Positions 20,295 to 28,585 of a stretch of DNA of 64,000 nt are shown here, piece by piece. Origin of the DNA: Pseudogemmatithrix spongiicola (lineage in GTDB: Bacteria; Gemmatimonadota; Gemmatimonadetes; Gemmatimonadales; Gemmatimonadaceae); the NCBI RefSeq assembly GCF_030623445.1, contig NZ_CP130613.1:2542001-2606000 (forward strand), read 5' to 3'. The notes beneath the pieces were generated by a model that saw nothing but the letters and a program-made list of their open reading frames with translations, was not told the origin of the DNA and made no database searches. Position 1 is the stretch's first letter, and every line of letters begins with the position of its first letter. The position numbers and the translations under genes are program-made.

Positions 20295-20987
20295 TTACCT
20301 CACCGCGATCGAAAGGGGAACCGTGCGGATCGCGGTCGAATCCGGCTTCTGGTACATCAGGTCGAGCTGGAACTGGTGGACATCCTTTCCATCCACCGTC
20401 GCCGACTCCGAACTCGAGATCACCACGTTCTCGAGGAACGGCGAGGCCTCGAGGTTCTTCATGAAGATGGTGACGGCCTGCAGGTCCACGGTGTACGCGA
20501 GGATGCGGATGGCGACCCGCCCGCCCCCATTGGCCGCGACGTCTTCCGGCGAGGCGGCAGCCGTCTGGTTGGACTGCTGCAGCTGACGCAACCACGTGTA
20601 CGTCGGAAGCGCGCGCGCCACCTCGTCCAGCACGTGCGGCCAGACGAAGCGGTCACCATCGATCGCGGAGATGATGGCGATCTGACGCAGCAGCGAGTCG
20701 CGCTGCGCCTCTGCGGCACTGCGCTGGGCCAGCACCGCCGCGTAGCGCGTCGAGTCCTGGACGGCGATGCGTTCGCGCTCGGCGAGATCGGCCGTCTTGG
20801 TGTTCTGTGAATACCACATGAAGCCGGTGATGGCGACACCGAGAAGCAGCCCACCGACCGCGACCATCAGCCACGGATCCTTGAAGCGTCCACGCAGCTG
20901 CTCGAGGAGCGCCCCGACGTTGATGGAGGCACCCTTCGACGCGCCCTTCTTCCGGCGCGCGCCTGGGAGGAGATTGATCTCGATCAT
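20295..20987 (-). CDS. pilN: Type IV pilus inner-membrane platform protein PilN
   Basis: 230 residues. The N-terminus carries the conserved PilM-binding motif (EINLLPGAR). A basic spacer, one membrane helix (WLMVAVGGLLLGVAITGFMW, about 42-62), a coiled coil and a ferredoxin-like domain follow. It couples cytoplasmic PilM to PilO and PilP. The basic insert KKGASKGASINVG between motif and helix is longer than in proteobacteria. Confidence 0.92.
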   Translation of the reverse strand: MIEINLLPGARRKKGASKGASINVGALLEQLRGRFKDPWLMVAVGGLLLGVAITGFMWYSQNTKTADLAERERIAVQDSTRYAAVLAQRSAAEAQRDSLLRQIAIISAIDGDRFVWPHVLDEVARALPTYTWLRQLQQSNQTAAASPEDVAANGGGRVAIRILAYTVDLQAVTIFMKNLEASPFLENVVISSSESATVDGKDVHQFQLDLMYQKPDSTAIRTVPLSIAVR

Positions 20988-21003
20988 CGGCTCGTCCAGT
21001 CCA

Positions 21004-22047
21004 TCATGCGGGCGTCCGCAGGGCCAGGCCCAACGGCAGCATCAGCAGGGGGGCTACCTCGTCCGTGACGAGCGATCCGAAAGCGCCGTCACGCACCACG
21101 AGGTTGGCCAAAGGGTTCGCCGGCTGCACCGGCAGCCGCAGCCGGTCGCCGAGTGCATCCACGAGTCCCGGCGCGCGCGAGCCGCCACCGCAGACGAAAA
21201 CGCTCGCCAGCTGGCCACCCGACCGCGACGACGACGCGAGGAACGCGACGGCGCGCTCGATGCCCACGGCGATCTCTTCGCCGCGCGCCTCGAGCACCGC
21301 ATCCAGATGCTCCGACCGGTCGAAGCCGCGCAGCAGCGCCTCGGCTTCATCCGACCCCAGGCCGCGGTCGCGCTGCAGGTCCTCGCGCATGCGCCGCGTG
21401 CCGGTGGAGATGTCGCGCGTGAGGATCGGGATGCCGTCCTCGACGATGTTCACGTTGGTGACTTCGTGCCCGATGTTCACGAGTGCGACCGTCCCGGTCA
21501 TCGCATCGGGATGGTTCATCTCGAAGGCGTTGTGCAGCGCGAAGGCATCCACGTCCACGGCCACGGGGGTGAGCCCCGCGTCCGTCAGCACGCGCACCTT
21601 GCCTTCCACCAGTTCTCGCTTCGCGGCCACGAGGAGCACGCTCATTTCCGGATCCGTCCCGTCGGGATCGAGGATCTGGAAGTCGAGTTCCACGGATTCC
21701 ATGTCGAAGGGCACGTGCTGCTCGGCCTCCCAGCGCATCAACTCACGCGCCTGGGACTCCTTCACGCGCTCAATCTGGATCTTCTTGATGATGACGTCGC
21801 GGCCACCCACGGCCGTGACCACGTCCTTGGTGGTCACGCCGGCCTCGGCCAGGGCCGCCGTGATGGCGTCGGCCACGATCCCGGGATCCATGATCTCGCC
21901 TTCGACGATCGCGTCGGCAAGCAGCGGCGCCACGGCCAGCCGCACGAGCTCCGGCTGCGCCTTGGAGTGGTCGATCACCGCGACCTTGATCAGGCCGGAA
22001 CCGATGTCGAGACCGACGGTTGTCTTCTTGCGACCGAAAAGCGCCAT
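21004..22047 (-). CDS. pilM: Type IV pilus actin-like ATPase PilM
   Basis: 347 residues from the ATG at 22047; the open frame upstream lacks conserved sequence. It begins MALFGRKKTTVGLDIGSGLI, the PilM signature, with FtsA/actin-type phosphate loops and a C-terminal VFVCGGGSRAPGL adenosine motif. PilM forms a cytoplasmic ring docked on the N-terminus of PilN. It is the first gene of pilMNOPQ; the 166 nt upstream hold two hairpins and presumably the operon promoter. Confidence 0.94.
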   Translation of the reverse strand: MALFGRKKTTVGLDIGSGLIKVAVIDHSKAQPELVRLAVAPLLADAIVEGEIMDPGIVADAITAALAEAGVTTKDVVTAVGGRDVIIKKIQIERVKESQARELMRWEAEQHVPFDMESVELDFQILDPDGTDPEMSVLLVAAKRELVEGKVRVLTDAGLTPVAVDVDAFALHNAFEMNHPDAMTGTVALVNIGHEVTNVNIVEDGIPILTRDISTGTRRMREDLQRDRGLGSDEAEALLRGFDRSEHLDAVLEARGEEIAVGIERAVAFLASSSRSGGQLASVFVCGGGSRAPGLVDALGDRLRLPVQPANPLANLVVRDGAFGSLVTDEVAPLLMLPLGLALRTPA

Positions 22048-22137
22048 GGTGTTCCCGTCACCGACAGGGGCAGAGAGACTTGGGTCGCCTAAGTTGCGGA
22101 CGTCCCCGGTCAGGGTCAATGCGACACGGCCATACGT

Positions 22138-22209
22138 CTTGCGGAATAACACGAGTGGCCGTGCCGCAAGGTAACGGCCGACCGCGACTTCGTGGTCGGG
22201 GGATGGCCG
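22138..22209. repeat. Two adjacent inverted repeats between the PilX-like gene and pilM
   Basis: First hairpin: 22138-22144 with 22164-22170 (7 bp) plus 22150-22153 with 22160-22163 (4 bp). Second: 22175-22179 with 22205-22209 enclosing 22178-22183 with 22194-22199. Neither is followed by a T run. They sit just after the stop of the minor-pilin gene, so weak termination, or operator sites for pilM, are both possible. Confidence 0.4.
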
Positions 22210-22213
22210 ACGG

Positions 22214-22684
22214 TCAGCCTTCGGGATGTCCGCCCAGCCAGTCGGTGCCGGCCGGCAGCAGGCGCGTCGCGCGCGGGCAGCCCACCCACGGCTCGGCCGC
22301 ATCTATGGTATCTGGCCGCATCCAGCCGAGGCGACGGTGCCGGGCCCCGTGCATTCCCACGCCCACGAGTTCCACCCGGACGACGCCAGGGGCAACCGCC
22401 CACCAGCGGCGCTCGACCCGCCGTCCGTCGGCGAATCGCTCCACCGCCTCCACAGGGTGCATCGGCGGTTGCAGGCACAGCCAAGCGAGATCTGGGGGAT
22501 TGCCGAGCCCGTCGATGCCCTGGAGTACGGCGGCGCGCGCGCGAGCTTCGTCTTCGGCGAGCGTCGCGGCGCGCGAGACCTGCAGGGCGTCGGTCAGCGC
22601 GAGCGCGCTGAGCAGGGCGAGCGCCACGAGCACCAGCAGCGCCATCGGGAGCGCGATGCCCCGCCGCAGGCGCAGGACACTCAC
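22214..22684 (-). CDS. PilX-like minor pilin / pilus assembly protein
   Basis: 156 residues from a GTG at 22684 that overlaps the upstream stop (GTGA). It begins VSVLRLRRGIALPMALLVLVA: a short basic leader, Gly, then a hydrophobic helix as in PilX-type proteins. The Glu5 of ordinary pilins is absent (Pro at the corresponding place). The C-terminal half has the paired Cys expected in a minor-pilin beta-domain. Assignment rests on the leader plus position third in a V-W-X-like trio. Confidence 0.65.
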   Translation of the reverse strand: MSVLRLRRGIALPMALLVLVALALLSALALTDALQVSRAATLAEDEARARAAVLQGIDGLGNPPDLAWLCLQPPMHPVEAVERFADGRRVERRWWAVAPGVVRVELVGVGMHGARHRRLGWMRPDTIDAAEPWVGCPRATRLLPAGTDWLGGHPEG

Positions 22685-23469
22685 GGCCACACCAGCGCGC
22701 CGGCACCCCGTCCGCCCACACCCATGGCCCGGAGCTCCCATCCATTATTAGTGAGTGCGTGCGCTGCGGAGACGCGGAAGCCGCCCGCACCCGCCGAGCG
22801 GAGGGGACCCGCCACGGGCTGGATGGGCCCGCAGGCTCCGGACCACGGGTGGCAGCGCCGCCAGCCGAGCATCCATTCGCCGCGGCCCGCGTGGTACAGC
22901 GCGAAGCGACCGCGGCGGTAGAAGCGCACCTCGGCGCCGGGTTCGATATCCACGGGCACCGAATCGACAAGCACGACGCGCAGTAGGGGCTGCGCCTCTG
23001 CCAACGGCGATCGCCAGCCGTCGGCCGCGCGACAGCTTCCGCTCACCACGCGCGGCCCGCTGGAGTCCACGACGGCGTAGTGCCAGTCCTCGGCCGCCAC
23101 AGGCCTGTTCCGCACGGCCACGAGATCGTCGGCGGTGGGCATCGTCGGCAGCGTCGTAAGGCCGGCCGCTGCTGGCCACGGCAGCAGGAGCTCGCGCGCC
23201 CCGACAGCGCAGGCGACGCCGGCACCAAGGAGCAAGTCCAGCTCGACGGCGGTGTCACCGCGCGCGAGCACCGCCGCCCCGGTGGCGAGGGCGCGGCGCA
23301 CGACGGCCACCGCCTCGCGCTCGGCGCGGCCCCCGATGTCACGCGCTTCGGCACGCTCCAGCGCCGATCGCGTGGCCCCCAGCGTGAGGGCGGACGACAC
23401 CGCAAGCAGGCCGCCGAGCGTGAGGGCGCAGAGCGCCTCAACGAGCGTGTGCCCGTGCTTCAATCGCAT
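22681..23469 (-). CDS. PilW-like minor pilin
   Basis: 262 residues. Prepilin leader MRLKHG is cleaved before HTLVEALCALTLGGLLAVSS, with Glu5 present. The large C-terminal domain (SCRAADGWRS, EPGAEVRFYRRGRFALY) resembles PilW, including the phrase on arrays of beta strands, but no motif is diagnostic. It probably helps prime pilus assembly with its neighbours. It overlaps both neighbours (10 nt and 4 nt). Confidence 0.7.
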   Translation of the reverse strand: MRLKHGHTLVEALCALTLGGLLAVSSALTLGATRSALERAEARDIGGRAEREAVAVVRRALATGAAVLARGDTAVELDLLLGAGVACAVGARELLLPWPAAAGLTTLPTMPTADDLVAVRNRPVAAEDWHYAVVDSSGPRVVSGSCRAADGWRSPLAEAQPLLRVVLVDSVPVDIEPGAEVRFYRRGRFALYHAGRGEWMLGWRRCHPWSGACGPIQPVAGPLRSAGAGGFRVSAAHALTNNGWELRAMGVGGRGAGALVWP

Positions 23470-23807
23470 GGGCGGCTCGTCACGATATGGGTCCGCGCGG
23501 TGCGCGCCCTGCTCCCGCGCGAGCCGTCGAGCGTCAGGACGCGCAGGTTGCCGACCGCCTGCACGCCCCAGCGGGCCTCGGGCCCGTCGGCGAGGCGCGT
23601 CACACCCGCGGTGTCGCCACCGGCGCAGGCCGCAGCTTCGAACCAGGCCAACCGATCGAGCAACATGCCCACCAAGGCTTCGCGACGGTCCGCGTCCAGT
23701 CGGAGGCGCGCACTCGCCAGGAGCGCGTGCAGCGTGCCCGCCACGCCGACCGCCAAGAGCGTGGCGGCCACGAGCACTTCAACCAGGGAGACTCCGCGGC
23801 GTTGCAT
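23460..23807 (-). CDS. PilV-like minor pilin
   Basis: 115 residues. Leader MQRRG then VSLVEVLVAATLLAVGVAGT, a type III prepilin signal with Glu5. The short body has a helix and a Cys pair (AAACAGG ... RPCD). Its length and place before a PilW-like gene fit PilV. Transcription from the pilin gene upstream should stop at the strong terminator at 23866-23903, so these minor pilins need another promoter, possibly read-through. Confidence 0.72.
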   Translation of the reverse strand: MQRRGVSLVEVLVAATLLAVGVAGTLHALLASARLRLDADRREALVGMLLDRLAWFEAAACAGGDTAGVTRLADGPEARWGVQAVGNLRVLTLDGSRGSRARTARTHIVTSRPCD

Positions 23808-23865
23808 GCCCCAAGCTCGGGCCTGCGCCGCGAAGCACCGCCATCATTTCCGTTCAGCTAGGCGT

Positions 23866-23903
23866 GAAAAAACGGTGGGCCGGGGAGGAATCCCCGGCCC
23901 ACC
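23866..23903 (-). terminator. Strong rho-independent terminator after the major pilin gene
   Basis: A perfect 13-bp stem (23874-23886 with 23891-23903), GC-rich, with a 4-nt loop, followed on the minus strand by a run of six T (23867-23872). It lies 23 nt after the pilin stop. It isolates the pilin mRNA from the minor-pilin genes. Confidence 0.92.
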
Positions 23904-23926
23904 GCCCAACTGACGGGATCGTCAGA

Positions 23927-24289
23927 TCAGTTGCAGACCGGCTCGCCGTCACGGGTGCCCGTGCCGACTTCGATCGTGCAGGACACGCCGGTCGCCGTGT
24001 GGTCGACCGTGGCGATGAAGTAGCCCGTGCCCACGGCGATCGTGAGGTTGGTCACGCCCGTCGAGGTGCGGTACTGATCGGCCGTCAGCGTCGTCGTGTA
24101 GACGGCGTTGTCGGAGAAGTACGCCTCTTCAGCGGTCACGAGGTTACGCAGGTCGGCCTTCATGGCGGCGACGTAGGCCTTCTCCTTCGTGTTCGAGAAC
24201 TTCGGGATCGCGATCGCGGCGAGAATGCCGATGATCACGACCACGATCAACAGCTCAATCAGGGTAAAGCCCTTGCGAGACTTCATCAT
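23927..24289 (-). CDS. pilA: Major type IV pilin PilA
   Basis: 120 residues from the tandem ATGATG at 24289, with GGAG about 10 nt upstream. Leader MMKSRKG, then FTLIELLIVVVIIGILAAIA, the canonical pilin N-terminus with Glu5. The globular part is small, with a C-terminal disulfide loop (Cys in VSCTIEV and EPVCN). The small size is typical of short pilins in deltaproteobacteria-like groups. It is monocistronic: sigma-54-type promoter upstream, strong terminator downstream. Confidence 0.93.
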   Translation of the reverse strand: MMKSRKGFTLIELLIVVVIIGILAAIAIPKFSNTKEKAYVAAMKADLRNLVTAEEAYFSDNAVYTTTLTADQYRTSTGVTNLTIAVGTGYFIATVDHTATGVSCTIEVGTGTRDGEPVCN

Positions 24290-24365
24290 GTGGAGAACTC
24301 CAGGTACGGGAAGGTGAGGGACGACGACCAAACCGCCATCGCGGTGTGGGACGAGCTTACTACAG

Positions 24366-24380
24366 GCAAATATCAGGCCA
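24366..24380 (-). promoter_or_regulatory. Sigma-54-type -24/-12 promoter of pilA
   Basis: On the minus strand TGGC (24380-24377) and TTGC (24369-24366) have the exact GG-N10-GC spacing of sigma-54 promoters. The predicted start site near 24354 leaves a leader of about 65 nt before the pilin ATG, which includes its ribosome site. pilA in other bacteria is sigma-54/PilR dependent, and a PilR-like activator with a GSFTGA loop is encoded 4 kb upstream. Confidence 0.75.
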
Positions 24381-24417
24381 CAGAAAGAAAACGCACAACC
24401 CGTTCAAAAGTAACGAC

Positions 24418-26244
24418 TTACGGAGCACGTCCTGTGCTGGCCTGGTTGTCCGGTACCGCAGTTGCCTGCATCTCTTGCAGTCTGCGGCGTAGGGAAGCTG
24501 ACCAGACGCGACCCCGGGCCATCGTCAGGAGAAACCGCCGCTCGCTGCGGTCGAAGGGCCGGCCCTCGCGCGCCCAGCGGTTGCGCGCATCGATCGTGTC
24601 GGTCGCCACGAGCAGCGAGTCGGTACTCCGGCGGAGACGCCGAAAGAGCCCGTAATTGATGTCCTGGGCCTGCGCGTCGAGGATCGCCAGCCGCGCACTG
24701 CTGTACTGCCGGGTCGCCAACAGACAGGAGACCAAGCCCAGGTGCGCGGACGTCGCATCGGGCATCACCTCCAGGAAGCGCCGGAAGATCGGTGCCGCCT
24801 CGTCGAAGCGGCCCACCCCTTGGAGGAACAGGCCGTAGTTCAGCTCGATGAGCCGATGCCCGGGGTCGAGTTCCATCGCCTTGCGATACATCGAGTCGGC
24901 AGGCTCGGCCCGAGCCACCATGTTGTAGTACTCGGCAAGTGCCGCCCAGGCGCGGGCATTGGTCGGCGTGTCGACGGTCATCTGGGCGAACACGGCGGCG
25001 TTGTCCTCCCACGCCGGAATGCGCTCCAACGTCCGGGCGCCGCCGAGCACGAGGACGCAGCCGGCGACGGCGACGACCGTCATGCGGAGCACGCGGAGCG
25101 GGGCGAGGAGGCGCAACACCGCAGGCGTGAGCGCCCCGAGCGCGAGCGCGATGCCGAAGCTCGGCAGGAACAGCGTGCGCTCCGCGATCAGCACACCGCT
25201 GCGGAAGAAGATGTTGGAGACGGGCAGCCAGGCAATCGCCGCCCACAGGATGCCGACCGTGATCGCCGGCGCCCGTCGGGCCGCATACCACGCGCCGACG
25301 ACCAACCCAAGGAGGATCGCCGCGCCGGCCGCGAACGCCCCGTCGAGGTCCGTCGTGGCGCTGATGAACTGCGGGGAATAGTCCGCGGCGAGATGGGCCG
25401 GCCAGAGCAGCAGCCGCATGATCGTCGGCAAGAGCCGCAGCATCACGATGCTGCGCTCGACGACCCCGAAGTCGCGGATGTCCCACTGCGAGCTGTCGCC
25501 GGTGGAGATCTCCGCGCGGACGGCGACGAACACGGCGGCCGCGATACCCGACGCCAGCACGATGACGCGCGCCGACGTCGCCTCCGGGCGCAGGAGTCTC
25601 CGCCAGCCGACGCCGTAGCCGCACTCGTACGCGAGTAGCAGCGCGGGCAGGACAATGGCGTGTTCCTTGAACGTGAGCGACACCGCGTACGCGCCGACGA
25701 TCGCCGCGAGGCGCATCGGCCGCAGCGTCGGTTCCCGGCGCGCCTCGACGTAGAGCAGGAACGCAATCGCCGTCCATGCGAACACCCAGAGTTCGGCCTG
25801 TCCGACCACGTTCGCGACCGCCTCGACGTGCAGCGGCGTCACGGTGAACGCGAGTGCCGCGACCGCCGCGCCCACCGGGGCGAGCATGCTGCGCGCCATC
25901 CCGTAGGCCAACGCGCAGCAGATGCCGTACAGGACGGTCGCGACGAAATGGAATGGCCAGGGAGAACCCGAGCCGATCATCCATTGCACCGCGAAGACCC
26001 GCAGCGTCATCGGGCGATACGCCGACTCGACGCTGGTGCTCGGCCCCCAGTAGCTCGAGCTGAAGTAGCGCAGCAGCCCCTCGAGCTCCCGCACGATCGG
26101 GTTGTTCGCGATGATGGGGATGTCGTCGAACGCGAAGCCGTTCCGCAGGCTCGTCGCGTAGAGACCCGCGCCGAGCGCGAGACAGGCGGCCGTGAGCCAG
26201 CTGTCGACGCGCCGGTGCTCCGCGGCGTCCACGAAGGCCTTCAT
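24418..26244 (-). CDS. Multi-span membrane protein with C-terminal TPR repeats (TMTC / O-mannosyltransferase-like)
   Basis: 608 residues from the ATG at 26244 (ATGA overlap). The N-terminal two thirds hold about ten membrane helices; GFAFDDIPIIANNPIVREL is the first-loop DD motif of GT-C glycosyltransferases. The C-terminal third has tetratricopeptide-like repeats (NARAWAALAEYYNMVARAEPADS, shortened here; RLIELNYGLFLQGVGRF). This combination is that of TMTC-type proteins. Likely transfers a lipid-linked sugar outside the inner membrane; acceptor unknown. It ends 38 nt before the sigma-54 promoter of pilA. Confidence 0.75.
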   Translation of the reverse strand: MKAFVDAAEHRRVDSWLTAACLALGAGLYATSLRNGFAFDDIPIIANNPIVRELEGLLRYFSSSYWGPSTSVESAYRPMTLRVFAVQWMIGSGSPWPFHFVATVLYGICCALAYGMARSMLAPVGAAVAALAFTVTPLHVEAVANVVGQAELWVFAWTAIAFLLYVEARREPTLRPMRLAAIVGAYAVSLTFKEHAIVLPALLLAYECGYGVGWRRLLRPEATSARVIVLASGIAAAVFVAVRAEISTGDSSQWDIRDFGVVERSIVMLRLLPTIMRLLLWPAHLAADYSPQFISATTDLDGAFAAGAAILLGLVVGAWYAARRAPAITVGILWAAIAWLPVSNIFFRSGVLIAERTLFLPSFGIALALGALTPAVLRLLAPLRVLRMTVVAVAGCVLVLGGARTLERIPAWEDNAAVFAQMTVDTPTNARAWAALAEYYNMVARAEPADSMYRKAMELDPGHRLIELNYGLFLQGVGRFDEAAPIFRRFLEVMPDATSAHLGLVSCLLATRQYSSARLAILDAQAQDINYGLFRRLRRSTDSLLVATDTIDARNRWAREGRPFDRSERRFLLTMARGRVWSASLRRRLQEMQATAVPDNQASTGRAP

Positions 26245-26993
26245 CGGGTGAAGGACGCTCGCAGGATGTGCCAGAAGGCGGCCACGCCGTCGCGCCACCC
26301 GATCTTCTTGCCTTCCGCGTAGGTACGGCCCGCGTACGAGATCGGCACTTCGTAGATGCGCGCCTTCGCCTGCGCGAGGCGTGCCGTGACCTCCGGTTCG
26401 AATCCGAAGCGGTCCGACGTGAGCGTCAGGCTCCGAGCCAAGTCCCCGCGGATGGCCTTGTAGCAGGTCTCCATGTCCGTGAGGTTCAGGTCCGTCATCA
26501 TGTTGCTGAACGTCGTGAGGACGCGGTTCCCCACCGAGTGCCAGAAGTGCAGCACGCGATGCTGCCCGCCGAGGAACCGGGAGCCGAACACCGCGTCGGC
26601 GCGGCCATCGACGATGGGCGCCAGCAGCACCGACCAGTCGGCCGGGTCATACTCGAGGTCGGCGTCCTGCACGATGACGACGTTGCCGGTGCTCGCCGCG
26701 AGCGCGGTGCGTATGGCCGCGCCCTTGCCGCGATTCACCTCGTGCAGGCGCAGGACATCGATCTTCCCGGCGGCAGACAGGCGCTGGAGCTCCTCGCGCG
26801 TGCCGTCCGTCGAGCAGTCGTCGACGCAGATCACCTGCGTGCGGATCGGCACCGCACGCACGGCGTCGAGGATCGTCTCGATCGTGGAGCGCTCGTTGTA
26901 GACGGGGATCAGCACCGACAGCACGATCTCATCGAGCGGCAACGGCGTGCGTCCCCGGATGTGGGACGGGACGGGCGGGAGTGACATCATCAT
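26241..26993 (-). CDS. Family 2 glycosyltransferase (polyprenyl-phosphate sugar synthase type)
   Basis: 250 residues of the GT-A fold: LSVLIPVYNERSTIETIL, IVQDADLEYDPADW with the metal-binding DxD-like acid, and GSRFLGG. There is no membrane anchor. This is the pattern of dolichyl-phosphate mannose synthase-like enzymes, which make the lipid-linked sugar used by GT-C enzymes such as both neighbours. It overlaps each neighbour by 4 nt, so one pathway is likely. Confidence 0.88.
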   Translation of the reverse strand: MMMSLPPVPSHIRGRTPLPLDEIVLSVLIPVYNERSTIETILDAVRAVPIRTQVICVDDCSTDGTREELQRLSAAGKIDVLRLHEVNRGKGAAIRTALAASTGNVVIVQDADLEYDPADWSVLLAPIVDGRADAVFGSRFLGGQHRVLHFWHSVGNRVLTTFSNMMTDLNLTDMETCYKAIRGDLARSLTLTSDRFGFEPEVTARLAQAKARIYEVPISYAGRTYAEGKKIGWRDGVAAFWHILRASFTR

Positions 26994-28585
26994 GGTTCGT
27001 TGACCAGGAGGAAGGCACGCACCCGGAAGCCCCGGGGCGTGAGTTCGAGAAACCTACGGGACGGGCCGAACGACGTCTGGGCGTAGGCCTGCATCTGCGG
27101 ACTCGTGGCCATCACCACGTAGGCATCGGGGGCGTAGAGGCGATCGATGGCTTGCAGCATCGCGCCGTGGTCCTCGACGGACTTCTGCCGGAGGTGATCG
27201 CGCACGTCGAGGCGGTCGATCGGCAGCACTTGCTGGCCGGTGTAGAGCGCGACCATCGGGGCATACTCCGTCGCCAGGCGCCTGCCTTGCAGCCGCGTGT
27301 CGGCATTGACGTAGCGCACGAGGATCTCGGCGTAGGCCGACACTTCATGGGACGCATTGCTCGCCCAGCCGAGCGCGAGCCCCCGTCCGTTGTAGGTGCC
27401 GTATCCCACCAACAGGAGCGCGCCGACGCCGACGAGCCCGACGGCGGCGCGCGGCCGCCCGGCGCCCCGCAACTCCCGCAGGGCTTCGCGGAACCCGACG
27501 AAGGCCAGCGCGACGACGATCGGCCACAACGTCCAGACGAAGCGATGCACGGTGAACGGCCACACGAGGACGATGGCCATGTAACCGGCGAACGCGAGCG
27601 TGACCACGCGCGACGGCGAACGGCGAAGTCCGAGCGCCAGCCCCCCGAGCGCCAGCGCGAACGCGATGATGCCGGCACCCGTCCCGAGCGCGCTCGCCTC
27701 GAGTGTCGAGGTCAGGACCACCTTGGCGTACCACCAGAGGTCGCCGACGTTCTTTTCGAAGACGGCCGCGACGAACGGCAGCCCGTTCTCGCGGTACCCG
27801 GCACCGACCCATGACAGGTAGTTGCCGTAGGCGCCGACGAGTTCGGGCGGGTACGCACCCGCATGCTTCGCCACGAACAGCTGCCACGGCAGGAGCAGGA
27901 TGCCGACGAGCAGCCCATAGCCGAACAGCGCGCGCCACCGGCGCTCGAGCACGAAGACCATCGACGCCGCCATCACCACCGACGCACCGATGGTGCGCGT
28001 CAGGATCAACGCGGCGGCGAGCGCGGCCGCGAGGAGGATGGCGGGCAGGTCGTCCCGGCGGCGCAGGCGCTCGGCGGCGAAGACCGTCGGCGCGAAGAGG
28101 GCCACGAACATCGGCTCGGAGATCACGACGTTCGTGAGCACCAGCATCGGCAGGCTCACGGTCGAGGCGAGCATCACCACCGCGGCAACCCACGGCGCGA
28201 GACCGAACCAGCGGATGATCCCGAGCGTCATGCCGTACGCCGCGATGGCGAGCAGCACCGGATTCACGAACTTGATCCAGGCCAGTCCCGCCGCGAACGA
28301 CGGCGCGAGCTTGAGCACGCCGGCGAGCAGCAACGGGAAGAGCGGGGGGAAGTGGATCGCCGCCGGCGTGCCCGGGAGGTGCGGGTTCACGAAACCCTGC
28401 CCTTCGGCCACGGCCTTGCCGATCAGCACGTAGACGGCATCGTCGTGAAAGACGCCGATCAGGTCCGTGGTCAGGGTCAGCAGTCCCGCGAGCAGGGTGA
28501 TCACCGCCGTGAGCAGCGCGGCGCGCGTCGGGGTCACCTGGTCGAGACGCGCGCGGATGCTCCCCGCCATCATGGCGATCCTCAC
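26990..28585 (-). CDS. GT-C fold glycosyltransferase (GT39/PMT-like membrane protein)
   Basis: 531 residues from a GTG at 28585 (GTGA overlap with the regulator stop; GGAGG six nt upstream); ATGATG at 28573 is an alternative start. About eleven to thirteen membrane helices; the first periplasmic loop has FHDDAVYVLIGKAVAEG, the acidic DD motif of GT-C enzymes, followed by HFPPLFPLLLAG. The C-terminal soluble tail is short. Probable use of a polyprenyl-phosphate sugar donor. Second GT-C enzyme in the same operon. Confidence 0.8.
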   Translation of the reverse strand: MRIAMMAGSIRARLDQVTPTRAALLTAVITLLAGLLTLTTDLIGVFHDDAVYVLIGKAVAEGQGFVNPHLPGTPAAIHFPPLFPLLLAGVLKLAPSFAAGLAWIKFVNPVLLAIAAYGMTLGIIRWFGLAPWVAAVVMLASTVSLPMLVLTNVVISEPMFVALFAPTVFAAERLRRRDDLPAILLAAALAAALILTRTIGASVVMAASMVFVLERRWRALFGYGLLVGILLLPWQLFVAKHAGAYPPELVGAYGNYLSWVGAGYRENGLPFVAAVFEKNVGDLWWYAKVVLTSTLEASALGTGAGIIAFALALGGLALGLRRSPSRVVTLAFAGYMAIVLVWPFTVHRFVWTLWPIVVALAFVGFREALRELRGAGRPRAAVGLVGVGALLLVGYGTYNGRGLALGWASNASHEVSAYAEILVRYVNADTRLQGRRLATEYAPMVALYTGQQVLPIDRLDVRDHLRQKSVEDHGAMLQAIDRLYAPDAYVVMATSPQMQAYAQTSFGPSRRFLELTPRGFRVRAFLLVNEP

